From assembly GCA_949902595.1 (NCBI GenBank), contig CATLDC010000015.1, positions 1 through 43,683 of the forward strand: a DNA stretch of 43,683 nucleotides. The letters run 5' to 3'. Positions 1 through 9,470 of this stretch are shown one piece after another (position 1 is the first letter of the stretch; every line of letters begins with the position of its first letter). The notes under the pieces were generated by a model that was not told the origin of the DNA, did no database searches, and worked only from the letters and a program-made list of their open reading frames with translations. Origin of the DNA: an uncultured Candidatus Melainabacteria bacterium (GTDB lineage Bacteria; Cyanobacteriota; Vampirovibrionia; Gastranaerophilales; Gastranaerophilaceae). The position numbers and the translations under genes are program-made.

Positions 1-1187
1 AGCCGAAGAGGGTTGGTGACAAGGGGTATGGGTTAGGCAAGGTTGGCGAGGATGTGTACGGGCGTGGGTATTTTCCGGGGGTGGGGTTGAACGTGTATGA
101 TTATATGGGGGAAGGGGGGAGGATTGATGTGGCACAGTTCAATAATGACTGGATTAAAAATGGTGGTACTATGATAACAGCGACTAGCAAAAATGTAATA
201 AACACTATGTTAAATGTGATACAAACAGCAACTAAAACCGGAGACTGGAACATATTCTGGGACAATATAGATAACTTCAAAGATGCTGGTGAATTTTATA
301 AATATCAAGATAATTTTAATTCGAGTTTTAATTCTTATTTAAAAAATCGAGAGTTCTACGGAGCTACGGATCCTTTTGTAATAACACAAGGGATTAGTTC
401 AAAAGATTTTAACTGCATTGCAACTGCCAGAGAGGATTTTTTAACAATTATACGTTGCGCTTTACCAGAATTATATGGGGCGGGGATTGCTGCATTTGAA
501 GAAATATTTAACGATATTGCGAACAAAGACTCAATGAGTTTAAGCCTTCATTTAATAATGCTTGAATCAGAAGTGTCTAAGAAATATAATAATTCTTCAT
601 TGCACAATATGATACGCCAACTACTACGCAATAGTTATATTAGCATCAATACTTTTATTATTGAAGATATTATAAAAACCGTATATCAGACCAGTACAGA
701 ACCAAGTCTATCTAAACGCATAAAAGAGACTATTCGTAATAATGATATAAAAAACGGGATAGCTCCGGTAAAAGTAAGTACTTCTCAAAACAAAACAGAA
801 GAGAAAACTGAAGATTTTGAAGATTCAAAATATATAAATTTCAGAAATTCTCTAGGCGCTTATGATACAAAAACTATTATTGCGGGATTGACTTCTAGTG
901 ATTCTAAAAGCTACTCAACAGCAAAAAAAGACTTTACACAAGAGATGATAAAATACGCCAGCTTAGATGTAGAATCCCGAGTTGCATTTATGAATTTGCT
1001 TGATGCAATAAAAACACAAGACCAAGCTCTTGTTTGGAAAAACCTGAATTTACTTGCACAATGCACAACAAATGCGAATTTAAAACTACTATGTAGGACA
1101 CTGCTTGCACAGGGTAATATTAATCCCGCCAATATGTTAAGCGCATTCTTACAGCTCCTGGAAGTACTAAAAAAGCAAGCTCAGTAA
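1..1187 (+). CDS. Unknown protein, 5' end cut off by the window
   Basis: The reading frame is open from base 3 to the stop at 1187, so the gene almost certainly begins left of the window. A GTG at 54 could be read as a start, but the codons before it are in frame without a stop and have the same composition. The visible part is about 395 residues, mostly helical and polar, ending in a Leu/Lys-rich helix (LLEVLKKQAQ). I recognise no domain and see no membrane segment or signal peptide. Roughly the first 120 bases are extremely G-rich, with GGG and GTG codons and runs of 4-6 G, and then composition drops abruptly to the AT-rich norm. Function unknown. Confidence 0.6.
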   Translation, partial: PKRVGDKGYGLGKVGEDVYGRGYFPGVGLNVYDYMGEGGRIDVAQFNNDWIKNGGTMITATSKNVINTMLNVIQTATKTGDWNIFWDNIDNFKDAGEFYKYQDNFNSSFNSYLKNREFYGATDPFVITQGISSKDFNCIATAREDFLTIIRCALPELYGAGIAAFEEIFNDIANKDSMSLSLHLIMLESEVSKKYNNSSLHNMIRQLLRNSYISINTFIIEDIIKTVYQTSTEPSLSKRIKETIRNNDIKNGIAPVKVSTSQNKTEEKTEDFEDSKYINFRNSLGAYDTKTIIAGLTSSDSKSYSTAKKDFTQEMIKYASLDVESRVAFMNLLDAIKTQDQALVWKNLNLLAQCTTNANLKLLCRTLLAQGNINPANMLSAFLQLLEVLKKQAQ

Positions 1188-1243
1188 ATCAATAATAGAT
1201 TATTAAATTATGTAAAATTTTAATTTTGGAAGGGCAAAAAAAT

Positions 1244-1272
1244 CTTTTCTTTTGTTTTAATTTGTGTATAAT
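1244..1272 (+). promoter_or_regulatory. Putative sigma-70 type promoter for the kinase gene
   Basis: A perfect TATAAT lies at 1267-1272, about 30 nt before the ATG at 1302. The -35 region at 17-bp spacing (CTTTTC) is poor, so this rests mostly on the -10 box. AAGGAAG at about 1278-1284 is a possible but distant ribosome site. Confidence 0.45.
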
Positions 1273-1301
1273 ATAACAAGGAAGATAAAGATTAGATTTT
1301 T

Positions 1302-2138
1302 ATGATACAAAATATAATTAAAACAACTTCACAAACTAAACCAACCAGATTATGCGAGAAGATTGAGCATTACTTAAATATCGTTTTTGAAAAAGAACTA
1401 AATACAGAAGGTTCAATCCTTTTAGACTACAATCCTTTTGTTATCAAAAAAATTGCGGGCTACCTTTCAGGAAGAATCCAGATGCCTGCCTCAATCGGGA
1501 TTGCGGGCGAGACTGCAAGCGGGAAATCTACAATTACAATGGATTTGATTGACACAATTGAATCATTCGCGACAGAGTTTAACATCGAAGATGCTATTAC
1601 GCGCGTTAACACAGACGATTACTACTATGACCGCTCTGAAATGGTTAAGGCTGCAGGAAGCTTTTCAGAGTTTGCCAAAAATTACGATTTGGATGTGCCG
1701 CAAGCACTTGAATTGGAATTAATGAGCAAGCACATTAAGGAATTGTTGTCAGGCAAGGCTACTTACCTTCCTAAATACGACATGAGCGGCACTGCTATTC
1801 GTCATGATAATTATACTTTAGCTAAACCTTCTAAAATTATTATTTCAGAAGGTTTATTTACGCTTACAGAAAAAGTCAAAGACGCTTTCGATTTCAAAAT
1901 CTATGTTGACATTGCAGAAGATATCAAAAAAGAAAGATTCTACGTAAGAGCCAAAGAACGCGGACTTGGTGATTCTGCAGACTTTATCTACAAAAACGCT
2001 AACGAGAAAGCAGAAGTCCACATCAGACCGTGCAAAGCATGCGCAGACATTGTGCTTTCAGGCGCAGCTGACAGGATTAAGTACAAGAACTTCCTGAATA
2101 AAATTATTGGTATTATACAGGAACTGTATTTTATTTAA
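1302..2138 (+). CDS. Uridine kinase / phosphoribulokinase-family P-loop kinase
   Basis: A 278-residue cytosolic kinase. Residues 66-77 (GIAGETASGKST) are a Walker A motif in the form used by uridine kinases and phosphoribulokinases. TDDYYYD at 104-110 matches the family's substrate-binding region after strand 2. IIISEGLF near 180 looks like the Walker-B-like strand (usually EGIF), and a basic stretch near 205-215 resembles the lid. An N-terminal extension of about 60 residues precedes the kinase core. The likely reaction is phosphorylation of a nucleoside or small sugar-like substrate with ATP; the substrate cannot be read from sequence. It stands alone with its own promoter and converges with the next gene. 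Confidence 0.75.
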   Translation: MIQNIIKTTSQTKPTRLCEKIEHYLNIVFEKELNTEGSILLDYNPFVIKKIAGYLSGRIQMPASIGIAGETASGKSTITMDLIDTIESFATEFNIEDAITRVNTDDYYYDRSEMVKAAGSFSEFAKNYDLDVPQALELELMSKHIKELLSGKATYLPKYDMSGTAIRHDNYTLAKPSKIIISEGLFTLTEKVKDAFDFKIYVDIAEDIKKERFYVRAKERGLGDSADFIYKNANEKAEVHIRPCKACADIVLSGAADRIKYKNFLNKIIGIIQELYFI

Positions 2139-2160
2139 AAAGTGCTGCACCCCACCCTAA

Positions 2161-2180
2161 CCCTCCCCGTTTAGGGAGGG
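2161..2180. repeat. GC-rich hairpin between convergent genes
   Basis: CCCTCCC (2161-2167) and GGGAGGG (2174-2180) form a 7-bp perfect stem with a 6-base loop in the 48-bp gap between two convergent genes. No good T-run follows on either strand. It may be a weak bidirectional terminator or a short extragenic repeat; hairpins of this CCCTAACCCTCCC type are common between genes in many bacteria. Confidence 0.45.
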
Positions 2181-2186
2181 AACACG

Positions 2187-3695
2187 CTAACTCTTGTTTG
2201 CCTTGCTCCTGTATTCGGTCATCTTAGCATTCACCATCGGAAGCAATATCCCGAGAGTTATCGCTGAATAAGCAAGCCCTGCTGCATGCGCAAGGTTGAG
2301 CTTCCAGATATTTTTCTTTGCAAACTCTTTGCCCTTTGCTGCAATCTCGTTGTGGGTCTTTAAGCTCATGTCATTGAGCCAGTGCTTTAAACCCTTGCCG
2401 TCCTTTGTGTAATTAAAGAGCTTGTCCCCCTTTTTGTCCAAAAGATTTGCAACGCCTTTTGCTGCAAACCCGCCAAACACGAGCCAGTTCAGGAACCCGA
2501 AATAGTCACGTGTCATTGATTCTCTAAGCTCTGTGCCGTTATCAGCAGCCATAAACCGCCCGATAATATTAAACGCGTAGACTGTTTTTATCGCGTTTCC
2601 GCTTGTCACAGGGCCGGTAAACTCAAGCTTACGCGCAAAATCCTTTAGATTTTTTACCCGCATAACGCTTATCACCATGGCAGCCATGCCGGCACTTGCC
2701 GCAAGCTTTTTGAGCCACAAAAATTCGTCTTTTTTCTTTTCAGCTCTGTGGCTTGAAGTAAAATCAACCTCGCCCACAAAACCTTTTTTGCCGGTGCGCT
2801 TTTCTGTGATTTTTCTGTTGATAAACTGGTTTGTAAGCCCTAGAACAGATGCACCTGCAATCGCTCCAAAAGCTTTTATCTTATTAATTTTTGCAATCTT
2901 TTTAATTGCAGCGTCAGCATTTACGCTCTTGTTTGTGAAAATATCCTTTGCCATGTCATGAGAATCGCGCAGTATATTCTCTAGTTTTGCAGAAAGCTTG
3001 TTTTTTCCGATATTGAGCTCGGTGTCGCGCCCTGCGCCAAGCGCATTTGTGAGCCGCTGCTCCATTATCTTCAAGACATTTTTCCTGTCTTTGTCAACAA
3101 TCGCTTTATCCTCTATTAGTTTTGCAAAGGTCTCTGTGAATCCTTCGCGGGTTTTCAGCTTGTCCTGAATGTTTTTATACTCGCCGTTTTGCCACTGAAT
3201 CCGATTCCAGCGCTCTTCGTCAACCCAGTCAATTTTATCCCACCTGATATCTTTGAACTTATTTACGCCTTTGCCGTCTCTGCCTGAGAGGTTATCAAAG
3301 ACATTTTCGACATAGCCTTTAAGGTTTCCTGTTTCATCCCATGCTGATTTAAGGGTCTCTAGAGAATCCTTAGAGTACCAGCTTTTGTGGTTGATTTTGA
3401 CATCCTTCATAATATCTTCAGACGCGACTTTAGAAATGTATTTTGCAAAAATCCCGGCAGCGAGGCAGTTGATGAATGTTCCGCTGATTTCCCGGATAAA
3501 AGTCTCTGTACCTGCGTATTTGTTTCTTGCTTTTGTATCATAATAGGCTCTTGGAATGACCATGGCTCCTATATCAAGCCCAACTGCGTTAACCATCTCG
3601 CTCATATCGCAGGTTCGAAGAATCCCGGTTACTGCGCCGTCGAGCGGGCCTCTAAAAGTTGGTCTGCTATTTATATTATTAACTGTTAAATTCAT
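2187..3695 (-). CDS. Unknown multi-pass membrane protein with N-terminal FRG tag
   Basis: A 502-residue protein I do not recognise. It starts MNLTVNNINSRPTFRG, carrying the P-x-F-R-G motif seen in three other proteins here. Hydrophobic stretches lie near residues 70-90, 275-295, 325-345, 395-415 and 470-490; between them is a long polar, Lys/Asp-rich region (about 100-260) with repeated Trp/Asp segments (DIRWDKIDWVDEERW). The C-terminal membrane segment is followed by a short basic tail. The start is well supported by AAAGGA 7 nt upstream. It lies directly behind a putative serine-codon attenuator (3721-3923), so its expression is probably set by leader translation. Topology and role are unknown. 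Confidence 0.7.
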   Translation of the reverse strand: MNLTVNNINSRPTFRGPLDGAVTGILRTCDMSEMVNAVGLDIGAMVIPRAYYDTKARNKYAGTETFIREISGTFINCLAAGIFAKYISKVASEDIMKDVKINHKSWYSKDSLETLKSAWDETGNLKGYVENVFDNLSGRDGKGVNKFKDIRWDKIDWVDEERWNRIQWQNGEYKNIQDKLKTREGFTETFAKLIEDKAIVDKDRKNVLKIMEQRLTNALGAGRDTELNIGKNKLSAKLENILRDSHDMAKDIFTNKSVNADAAIKKIAKINKIKAFGAIAGASVLGLTNQFINRKITEKRTGKKGFVGEVDFTSSHRAEKKKDEFLWLKKLAASAGMAAMVISVMRVKNLKDFARKLEFTGPVTSGNAIKTVYAFNIIGRFMAADNGTELRESMTRDYFGFLNWLVFGGFAAKGVANLLDKKGDKLFNYTKDGKGLKHWLNDMSLKTHNEIAAKGKEFAKKNIWKLNLAHAAGLAYSAITLGILLPMVNAKMTEYRSKANKS

Positions 3696-3720
3696 TTTTA
3701 TCCTTTCATCAACACGACAA

Positions 3721-3764
3721 CAAAAAAATAAGCCCCTGCCAGTTTGCGGGACTTATTTTTTTGC
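3721..3764 (-). terminator. Attenuator terminator upstream of the FRG membrane protein
   Basis: On the minus strand AAATAAGTCCC pairs with GGGGCTTATTT (one G-U pair), loop of 11 bases, followed by a run of seven T. It sits between a 24-codon leader ORF and the start at 3695, where only conditional termination makes sense. Its 5' arm AAGTCCCG (3747-3754) is also exactly complementary to CGGGACTT in the leader ORF (3806-3813), giving a competing antiterminator. Confidence 0.75.
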
Positions 3765-3799
3765 TAAATTCTTTTATCTAAAAAACTACACATCAAAAA

Positions 3800-3874
3800 T
3801 CATTCAAGTCCCGAATGCAACTTGGATGAGGAGGAGGATGAATTGTTTGTTAATTCAAAGTGTAAGTTTTTCAT
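3800..3874 (-). CDS. Putative serine-run leader peptide, 24 aa
   Basis: Reading down the minus strand from 3874: the peptide begins MKNLHFELTNN, then six consecutive Ser codons (TCA TCC TCC TCC TCA TCC, 3824-3841), then KLHSGLE and a TGA stop at 3800. AAAGGA lies 7-8 nt before the ATG, and a TTGACA/TATACT promoter lies just upstream. The last codons contain CGGGACTT, which can pair with the 5' arm of the downstream terminator. By the logic of classical amino-acid attenuators, a ribosome stalled on Ser codons leaves this segment free to form the antiterminator, while one that reaches the stop covers it and lets the terminator form. I infer regulation by charged tRNA-Ser; this is untested. Confidence 0.65.
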   Translation of the reverse strand: MKNLHFELTNNSSSSSSKLHSGLE

Positions 3875-3893
3875 TATTTTTCCTTTACATTTA

Positions 3894-3923
3894 AGTATAC
3901 ACCGGAACCCGAAATTCTGTCAA
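3894..3923 (-). promoter_or_regulatory. Strong sigma-70 type promoter for the leader transcript
   Basis: Minus strand: perfect -35 TTGACA (3918-3923), 18-bp spacer, -10 TATACT (3894-3899). The predicted start, near 3887, leaves a short untranslated leader that holds just the ribosome site of the 24-codon leader ORF. Confidence 0.7.
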
Positions 3924-3967
3924 TAGCTTACTTGATTTAATCCTGATGACATGATACCTTGAAAGTT

Positions 3968-5740
3968 ATGGAAACTGATAACAGAGGAATTGAATACGAG
4001 CTCGAACTCAAAATCAGGGTGTTAAAAAAATATCTTAGAGCGCTTGTCAAAAGAGACAAGAAACAAAGTTTCAAAAAAATCTTATACCTAACTCTCGATA
4101 AGCCTCCTGTAGATTACATTCAGTCATTCAAAAGACAGTATCCTGACAAAGACTTTTGCGTTCTCACTCCCGTAATAGGTAATCCTGACGGGCTTGAAAA
4201 GACTTCTATAAGTTTTGACTTCTTCTTGCAAAACAGAGTTCAACACGCAACTTTATACAAATACCCGAAAACACGAGACAACATTACAGTCTACGGGATT
4301 TACTCAATAGCGTTTTCAGAGTCAAAGGATATTTCAAGGCTCCAAAACCTTGCGCCTTTCATAAAATCGGCAAGAATCTGCGCACAGAGCCTTAAGCCTG
4401 ATATCATTCACGCAGAAAACATCCCGTTTTTCCTCGGCGCGGAATTTGAAGGAAAGATTTCAAATTCAATAAAAGTTTTCCAGACCATAAAAGACTTTTC
4501 AGCAATTGAATCAAACAAGTACGAATCCTTCTGGGCTGCAATCAACCTTGTTGACAGAAAGGGAATGAAAAAGCTTTGCAGGGATAAAATAATCAAAAAG
4601 TGCATTGCCTCGCTTTTCAACCTGCACAACACAAAAAAGTTTTACCAGATGAGAGAGTGCCTCGAATTTATCTACAAGAACTATCTCAAGTTTCGCAAGT
4701 TCGTTGACAAGTGCGAAGACATTGACGAAAACATACTCTTCAACCGGATGAACGCAAGAATCCTCAAGCTTTTTCCGCAAATGGCTTACGAGGATGATTT
4801 GTTCTACAACCCGATGTATTTTTCAATCAAAAAATCTGACAGCTGGGCTGTGACCTCCAGGACATACTACGAAGAAATCTTCAACTCACCGGAGCTTTCA
4901 GGAAAAATGTACAAGCGTTTGGAAAAAACAAAATCAAAAAGCGCTTACATCTCATACGGGTATGAGCCAAAGGAAGAGAGCATTTACCAGCCTTTCACGC
5001 CTGAAAACTTCAGGGAATACAGGCACAGAAACAAGAGGGCTTTGTTAAGAGAGTTTTCAAAAGACAGGATTGTGACAAAGTTTATTGACCGCACTCTTTT
5101 TAAAGACGACGAATTTGCAATACGCGGTTACCTCGACTCGTTCTACGAATCCCCGCTGATTTTAGGCACATTCACGCCCGAGGTTTTCCAAGAGGGAGTA
5201 GACATTGCGTTCAACTCCATATTAAAGCTTTTTGAGTTGAACAAGAACATTCAGGTTATTATTTCAATTGCCGGAGGTTTAGAGAGCAGTTACATAAAAT
5301 CGTGGGTTGAGTTTTTGGAAAGCAACCCTGCGCTCAACGGCAGGTGGGTATTTATTGACGGGGAAATAAATCTTGCACGGTTTTGCGCCTCATCAGACAT
5401 GATACTCCTTCCAAAGCGTGCCAATGTCACATCAGACGTGCATTACGTTGCAATGAAATACGGCTGCATTCCAATTGCTTCCAGAAGCGGAATTTACAAC
5501 GACACAATATCGGATATTTTTGACGACATAACTTACGGTTGCGGGTTCAAGACAAAGACCTCGCTGCTTGTGAATGAAGACGCAACAGAAATTTATCTGG
5601 CAGCGTTATCAAAGGCATTGAATCTCTATTCAAAGAATCCGTCAAGTTGGAATTTACTCATAAAGAACGCCATGCAGTACGATTCGCGTTGGAGTTTTGA
5701 AATCATTGAAAAATACAACGAGATTTACGAGAGTTTATGA
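3968..5740 (+). CDS. Divergent glycogen/starch synthase-like glycosyltransferase (GT-B fold)
   Basis: About 590 residues. The family link comes from short matches: KPDIIHAENIPFFLGAEF (near 144-161), where glycogen synthases have KPDxxHxNDW; DSWAVTSRTYYEEI (near 286-299), resembling the linker region; YGCIPIASRSGIYNDTI (near 498-514), matching YGTIPIVRxTGGLxDTV; and AMQYDSRWSFEIIEKYNEIY (near 565-584), matching the usual C-terminal helix. The N-terminal KxGGL ADP-glucose loop and the E-x-C-G-L active-site motif are not recognisable (RANVTSDV occupies the latter position). It may use another donor or be regulatory. An in-frame TTG at 3959 would add three residues; I prefer the ATG. It converges with the next gene, overlapping it by 6 bp. 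Confidence 0.6.
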   Translation: METDNRGIEYELELKIRVLKKYLRALVKRDKKQSFKKILYLTLDKPPVDYIQSFKRQYPDKDFCVLTPVIGNPDGLEKTSISFDFFLQNRVQHATLYKYPKTRDNITVYGIYSIAFSESKDISRLQNLAPFIKSARICAQSLKPDIIHAENIPFFLGAEFEGKISNSIKVFQTIKDFSAIESNKYESFWAAINLVDRKGMKKLCRDKIIKKCIASLFNLHNTKKFYQMRECLEFIYKNYLKFRKFVDKCEDIDENILFNRMNARILKLFPQMAYEDDLFYNPMYFSIKKSDSWAVTSRTYYEEIFNSPELSGKMYKRLEKTKSKSAYISYGYEPKEESIYQPFTPENFREYRHRNKRALLREFSKDRIVTKFIDRTLFKDDEFAIRGYLDSFYESPLILGTFTPEVFQEGVDIAFNSILKLFELNKNIQVIISIAGGLESSYIKSWVEFLESNPALNGRWVFIDGEINLARFCASSDMILLPKRANVTSDVHYVAMKYGCIPIASRSGIYNDTISDIFDDITYGCGFKTKTSLLVNEDATEIYLAALSKALNLYSKNPSSWNLLIKNAMQYDSRWSFEIIEKYNEIYESL

Positions 5741-6718
5741 TTTTGGTTTCTTTTTTCTGGCTTCCAAAATCGCGTTTCGTTTTAACTCACGCAATTCTCT
5801 AATATTATCTTTTCCAAGGTATCTATAAGCAGTTGTTCTGTCTACATTAAGGAGTTTTGCAACATCCTCAATGTTCAAGCCTTCTCGCAGCCTATCCATA
5901 ATATACCTTGCCCGAAAAATATTATTTACAATTTTGGCACTTTTTTTATCTCCTGCCGTAGCGTATTTAACCAATATTCCAAACGGGATATTGGTTTCTT
6001 CTTCAATTTGGTGCAAGGTCATGCCGGAGCGGAGTTTGTCCACTATCAGATTTGTGACTTTTTCTTTATAGAGAGCTTTAACACTGCGTTCTGCAATTGC
6101 GCGTTCTTCAAGAATTTTATTACACAACCCTCTTCCAAGTCCGCCAAGTTCTTTTATAATATCATCAGGCTGGACTCCAGAATCAAGTCTTGTTTTAATA
6201 TAGCGAATTTTATCCTCTTCCGAGTTATGCATTACGTTGAGTTCTTCTTCTAAATAATCAGCACGATAATTATATGCACATTTTGGAGTAACACCAAATT
6301 TTTGAGTTATATCGTTTATGCCAGCACCTTCTCTAAACATCTGAAAGATTTGTTTCCTTCTTTCCTGATACAAATCAAAACGCGAAGCCTTATGAACAAT
6401 TCCGTATTTTAGACGGGTATCCTGAATTGATTTAATATCCATATTCAATTCTTTTGCAGCTTTGGCATCATCCTTCTCTTTTTTCAGATACTCTTTTACT
6501 TCACGTCTAATATCAGTGATTTTCTTGCCAAGATGAACTTTAATCCACTGTGAAATAGTTGCTTCAGACTTACCTGTTTTCAAAGATATTTGCTTGAGAG
6601 TCGCTCCTGATTTAAGCATATTGGGTATGGTTTTCGCTAAATCCATATTTTTTATTGCAATGTGTTTTGCTCTAAAACCTGGTAAGGGTTGAGCGTAATT
6701 ATTTGATATTATTTGCAT
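5735..6718 (-). CDS. FRA-tagged protein made of six tandem helix-turn-helix units
   Basis: 327 residues from the ATG at 6718, chosen over a TTG at 6727 because AAAGAGG lies 9 nt upstream. The N terminus MQIISNNYAQPLPGFRA carries the P-x-F-R-A tag. After it come six repeats of roughly 48 residues, each with an HTH-like pattern (L-x-x-G-x-x-L/I-x-x-I ... V/I-S-x-x): near 34-62, 78-106, 128-152, 177-204, 228-253 and 276-301. Units 1 and 6 are the clearest (SGATLKQISLKTGKSEATIS; NIEDVAKLLNVDRTTAYRYL). The C terminus is basic (RKKKPKS). No catalytic domain is visible. Probable DNA-binding array; target and role unknown. Its start overlaps the end of the two-unit gene upstream by 20 bp, so the pair is probably translationally coupled. 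Confidence 0.65.
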   Translation of the reverse strand: MQIISNNYAQPLPGFRAKHIAIKNMDLAKTIPNMLKSGATLKQISLKTGKSEATISQWIKVHLGKKITDIRREVKEYLKKEKDDAKAAKELNMDIKSIQDTRLKYGIVHKASRFDLYQERRKQIFQMFREGAGINDITQKFGVTPKCAYNYRADYLEEELNVMHNSEEDKIRYIKTRLDSGVQPDDIIKELGGLGRGLCNKILEERAIAERSVKALYKEKVTNLIVDKLRSGMTLHQIEEETNIPFGILVKYATAGDKKSAKIVNNIFRARYIMDRLREGLNIEDVAKLLNVDRTTAYRYLGKDNIRELRELKRNAILEARKKKPKS

Positions 6719-7052
6719 GCGCTTCAACCTCTTTCAAATGTTGATTAAGACTATAAGCAACAGCCCTTCTGCTAAGTCCTGTTTCAGACATAATTCTCTG
6801 CAAATCGGCTCCCTCTTTAATCAGGCGCGGAAGTTCCTTCAAAGCTTTTAGTCTTCTCGTGCGTTTATTCTCAAGCCCGCGTTTAGCGGTTGTAGTGCTT
6901 ACCCAGGATGTACTGGTATCCAAGATTTCTGCAATTTCCTTTAATTTTTTAGATTGGTTCAGATACCCCTGCAATTCTGCACGCGATACATTAATTTTAG
7001 TTCTTGCTTTGAAAGCCGGGATATTATTGTTGGGTTGAAAAGATATGTTCAT
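6699..7052 (-). CDS. FKA-tagged protein with two helix-turn-helix units
   Basis: 117 residues from the ATG at 7052, which has an excellent AAGGAG 7 nt upstream; a longer reading to 7085 would place that ribosome site inside the gene. It begins MNISFQPNNNIPAFKA, the same tag type as its downstream partner. HTH-like units lie near residues 30-58 (KLKEIAEILDTSTSWVSTTT) and 77-103 (GADLQRIMSETGLSRRAVAY). Composition and unit design match the six-unit protein that follows, so the two are probably paralogues that act together. No further domain is seen. Function inferred only as nucleic-acid binding. Confidence 0.65.
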   Translation of the reverse strand: MNISFQPNNNIPAFKARTKINVSRAELQGYLNQSKKLKEIAEILDTSTSWVSTTTAKRGLENKRTRRLKALKELPRLIKEGADLQRIMSETGLSRRAVAYSLNQHLKEVEAHANNIK

Positions 7053-7100
7053 ATTTACTCCTTTTTCAGATAAAAACATGAACAAAAAATTTTTTGCTAA

Positions 7101-7138
7101 TAAAAAGGGTCGGAAAACTTTAAAAAGTTTTCCGACCC
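7101..7138 (-). terminator. Rho-independent terminator after groEL
   Basis: GGGTCGGAAAACTTT (7107-7121) and its exact complement (7124-7138) form a 15-bp stem; on the minus strand a T-run follows (7102-7106). It lies between the groEL stop and the two-HTH gene and would end the groES-groEL transcript. Confidence 0.85.
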
Positions 7139-7166
7139 CGGATGGAATTATAATGAAGAATTTGGA

Positions 7167-9130
<1,964 letters not shown>

Positions 9131-9155
9131 AATTAATATCCTCCTATATACTACA

Positions 9156-9192
9156 ATTATAGTTATATAACAAATCTGAAAGAATCGGGCAA
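9156..9192 (-). promoter_or_regulatory. Putative groESL promoter
   Basis: Minus strand: TTGCCC (9187-9192), 17-bp spacer, TATATA (9164-9169); an overlapping perfect TATAAT (9156-9161) could serve instead. No CIRCE (TTAGCACTC-N9-GAGTGCTAA) is present. Confidence 0.45.
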
Positions 9193-9240
9193 AAGTTAAG
9201 AAAAAATTAATATTTTAAATAAACATTTATATTAAAAATT

Positions 9241-9470
9241 TCGCCGCTCGCACCGGCTGCCGCCATTAATGTAGTGAGCAATCAACGTTAGCGAGAAAAC
9301 AACAACCCGGGTGCTGTCTGAGCGGTGCGTTATACACCCAATTTCAAAACAATTCATCCCATTCGCGAGTTCACCCGGTCAATTCGAGCGCTACAGTTGA
9401 TTAGCGAACGGAATGCGAGGCGGTGAGGTTCTTTGCTCAACTTTCTTGACGGCACAAGAAAGTTGAAACA
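9241..9470. repeat. GC-richer non-coding element with a long hairpin
   Basis: About 230 bp between a minus-strand stop (9471) and the groES promoter with no credible ORF on either strand and clearly higher GC than its surroundings. It ends with TCAACTTTCTTG (9437-9448), loop ACGGCA, and the exact complement (9455-9466), a 12-bp stem without a T-run. Variants of a TTAGCGA-like unit recur on both strands (near 9289 and 9401). It looks like an extragenic repetitive element or a decayed mobile sequence rather than a gene; a structured RNA is also possible. Confidence 0.4.

Noticed and set aside
3608..3640. GGTTCGAAGAATCCCGG resembling a tRNA T-arm
   Set aside because: No acceptor, D or anticodon arms fit around it and it lies within a coding region.
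3838..3894. Plus-strand mini-ORF with a GAGGAGGAGG directly before its ATG, opposite the serine leader
   Set aside because: The purine run is the complement of the Ser codons and touches the ATG without spacing; the minus-strand leader has a promoter, SD and attenuator logic, the plus-strand ORF has none.
9131..9240. CIRCE element expected before groESL
   Set aside because: No TTAGCACTC-N9-GAGTGCTAA or close variant is present on either strand.
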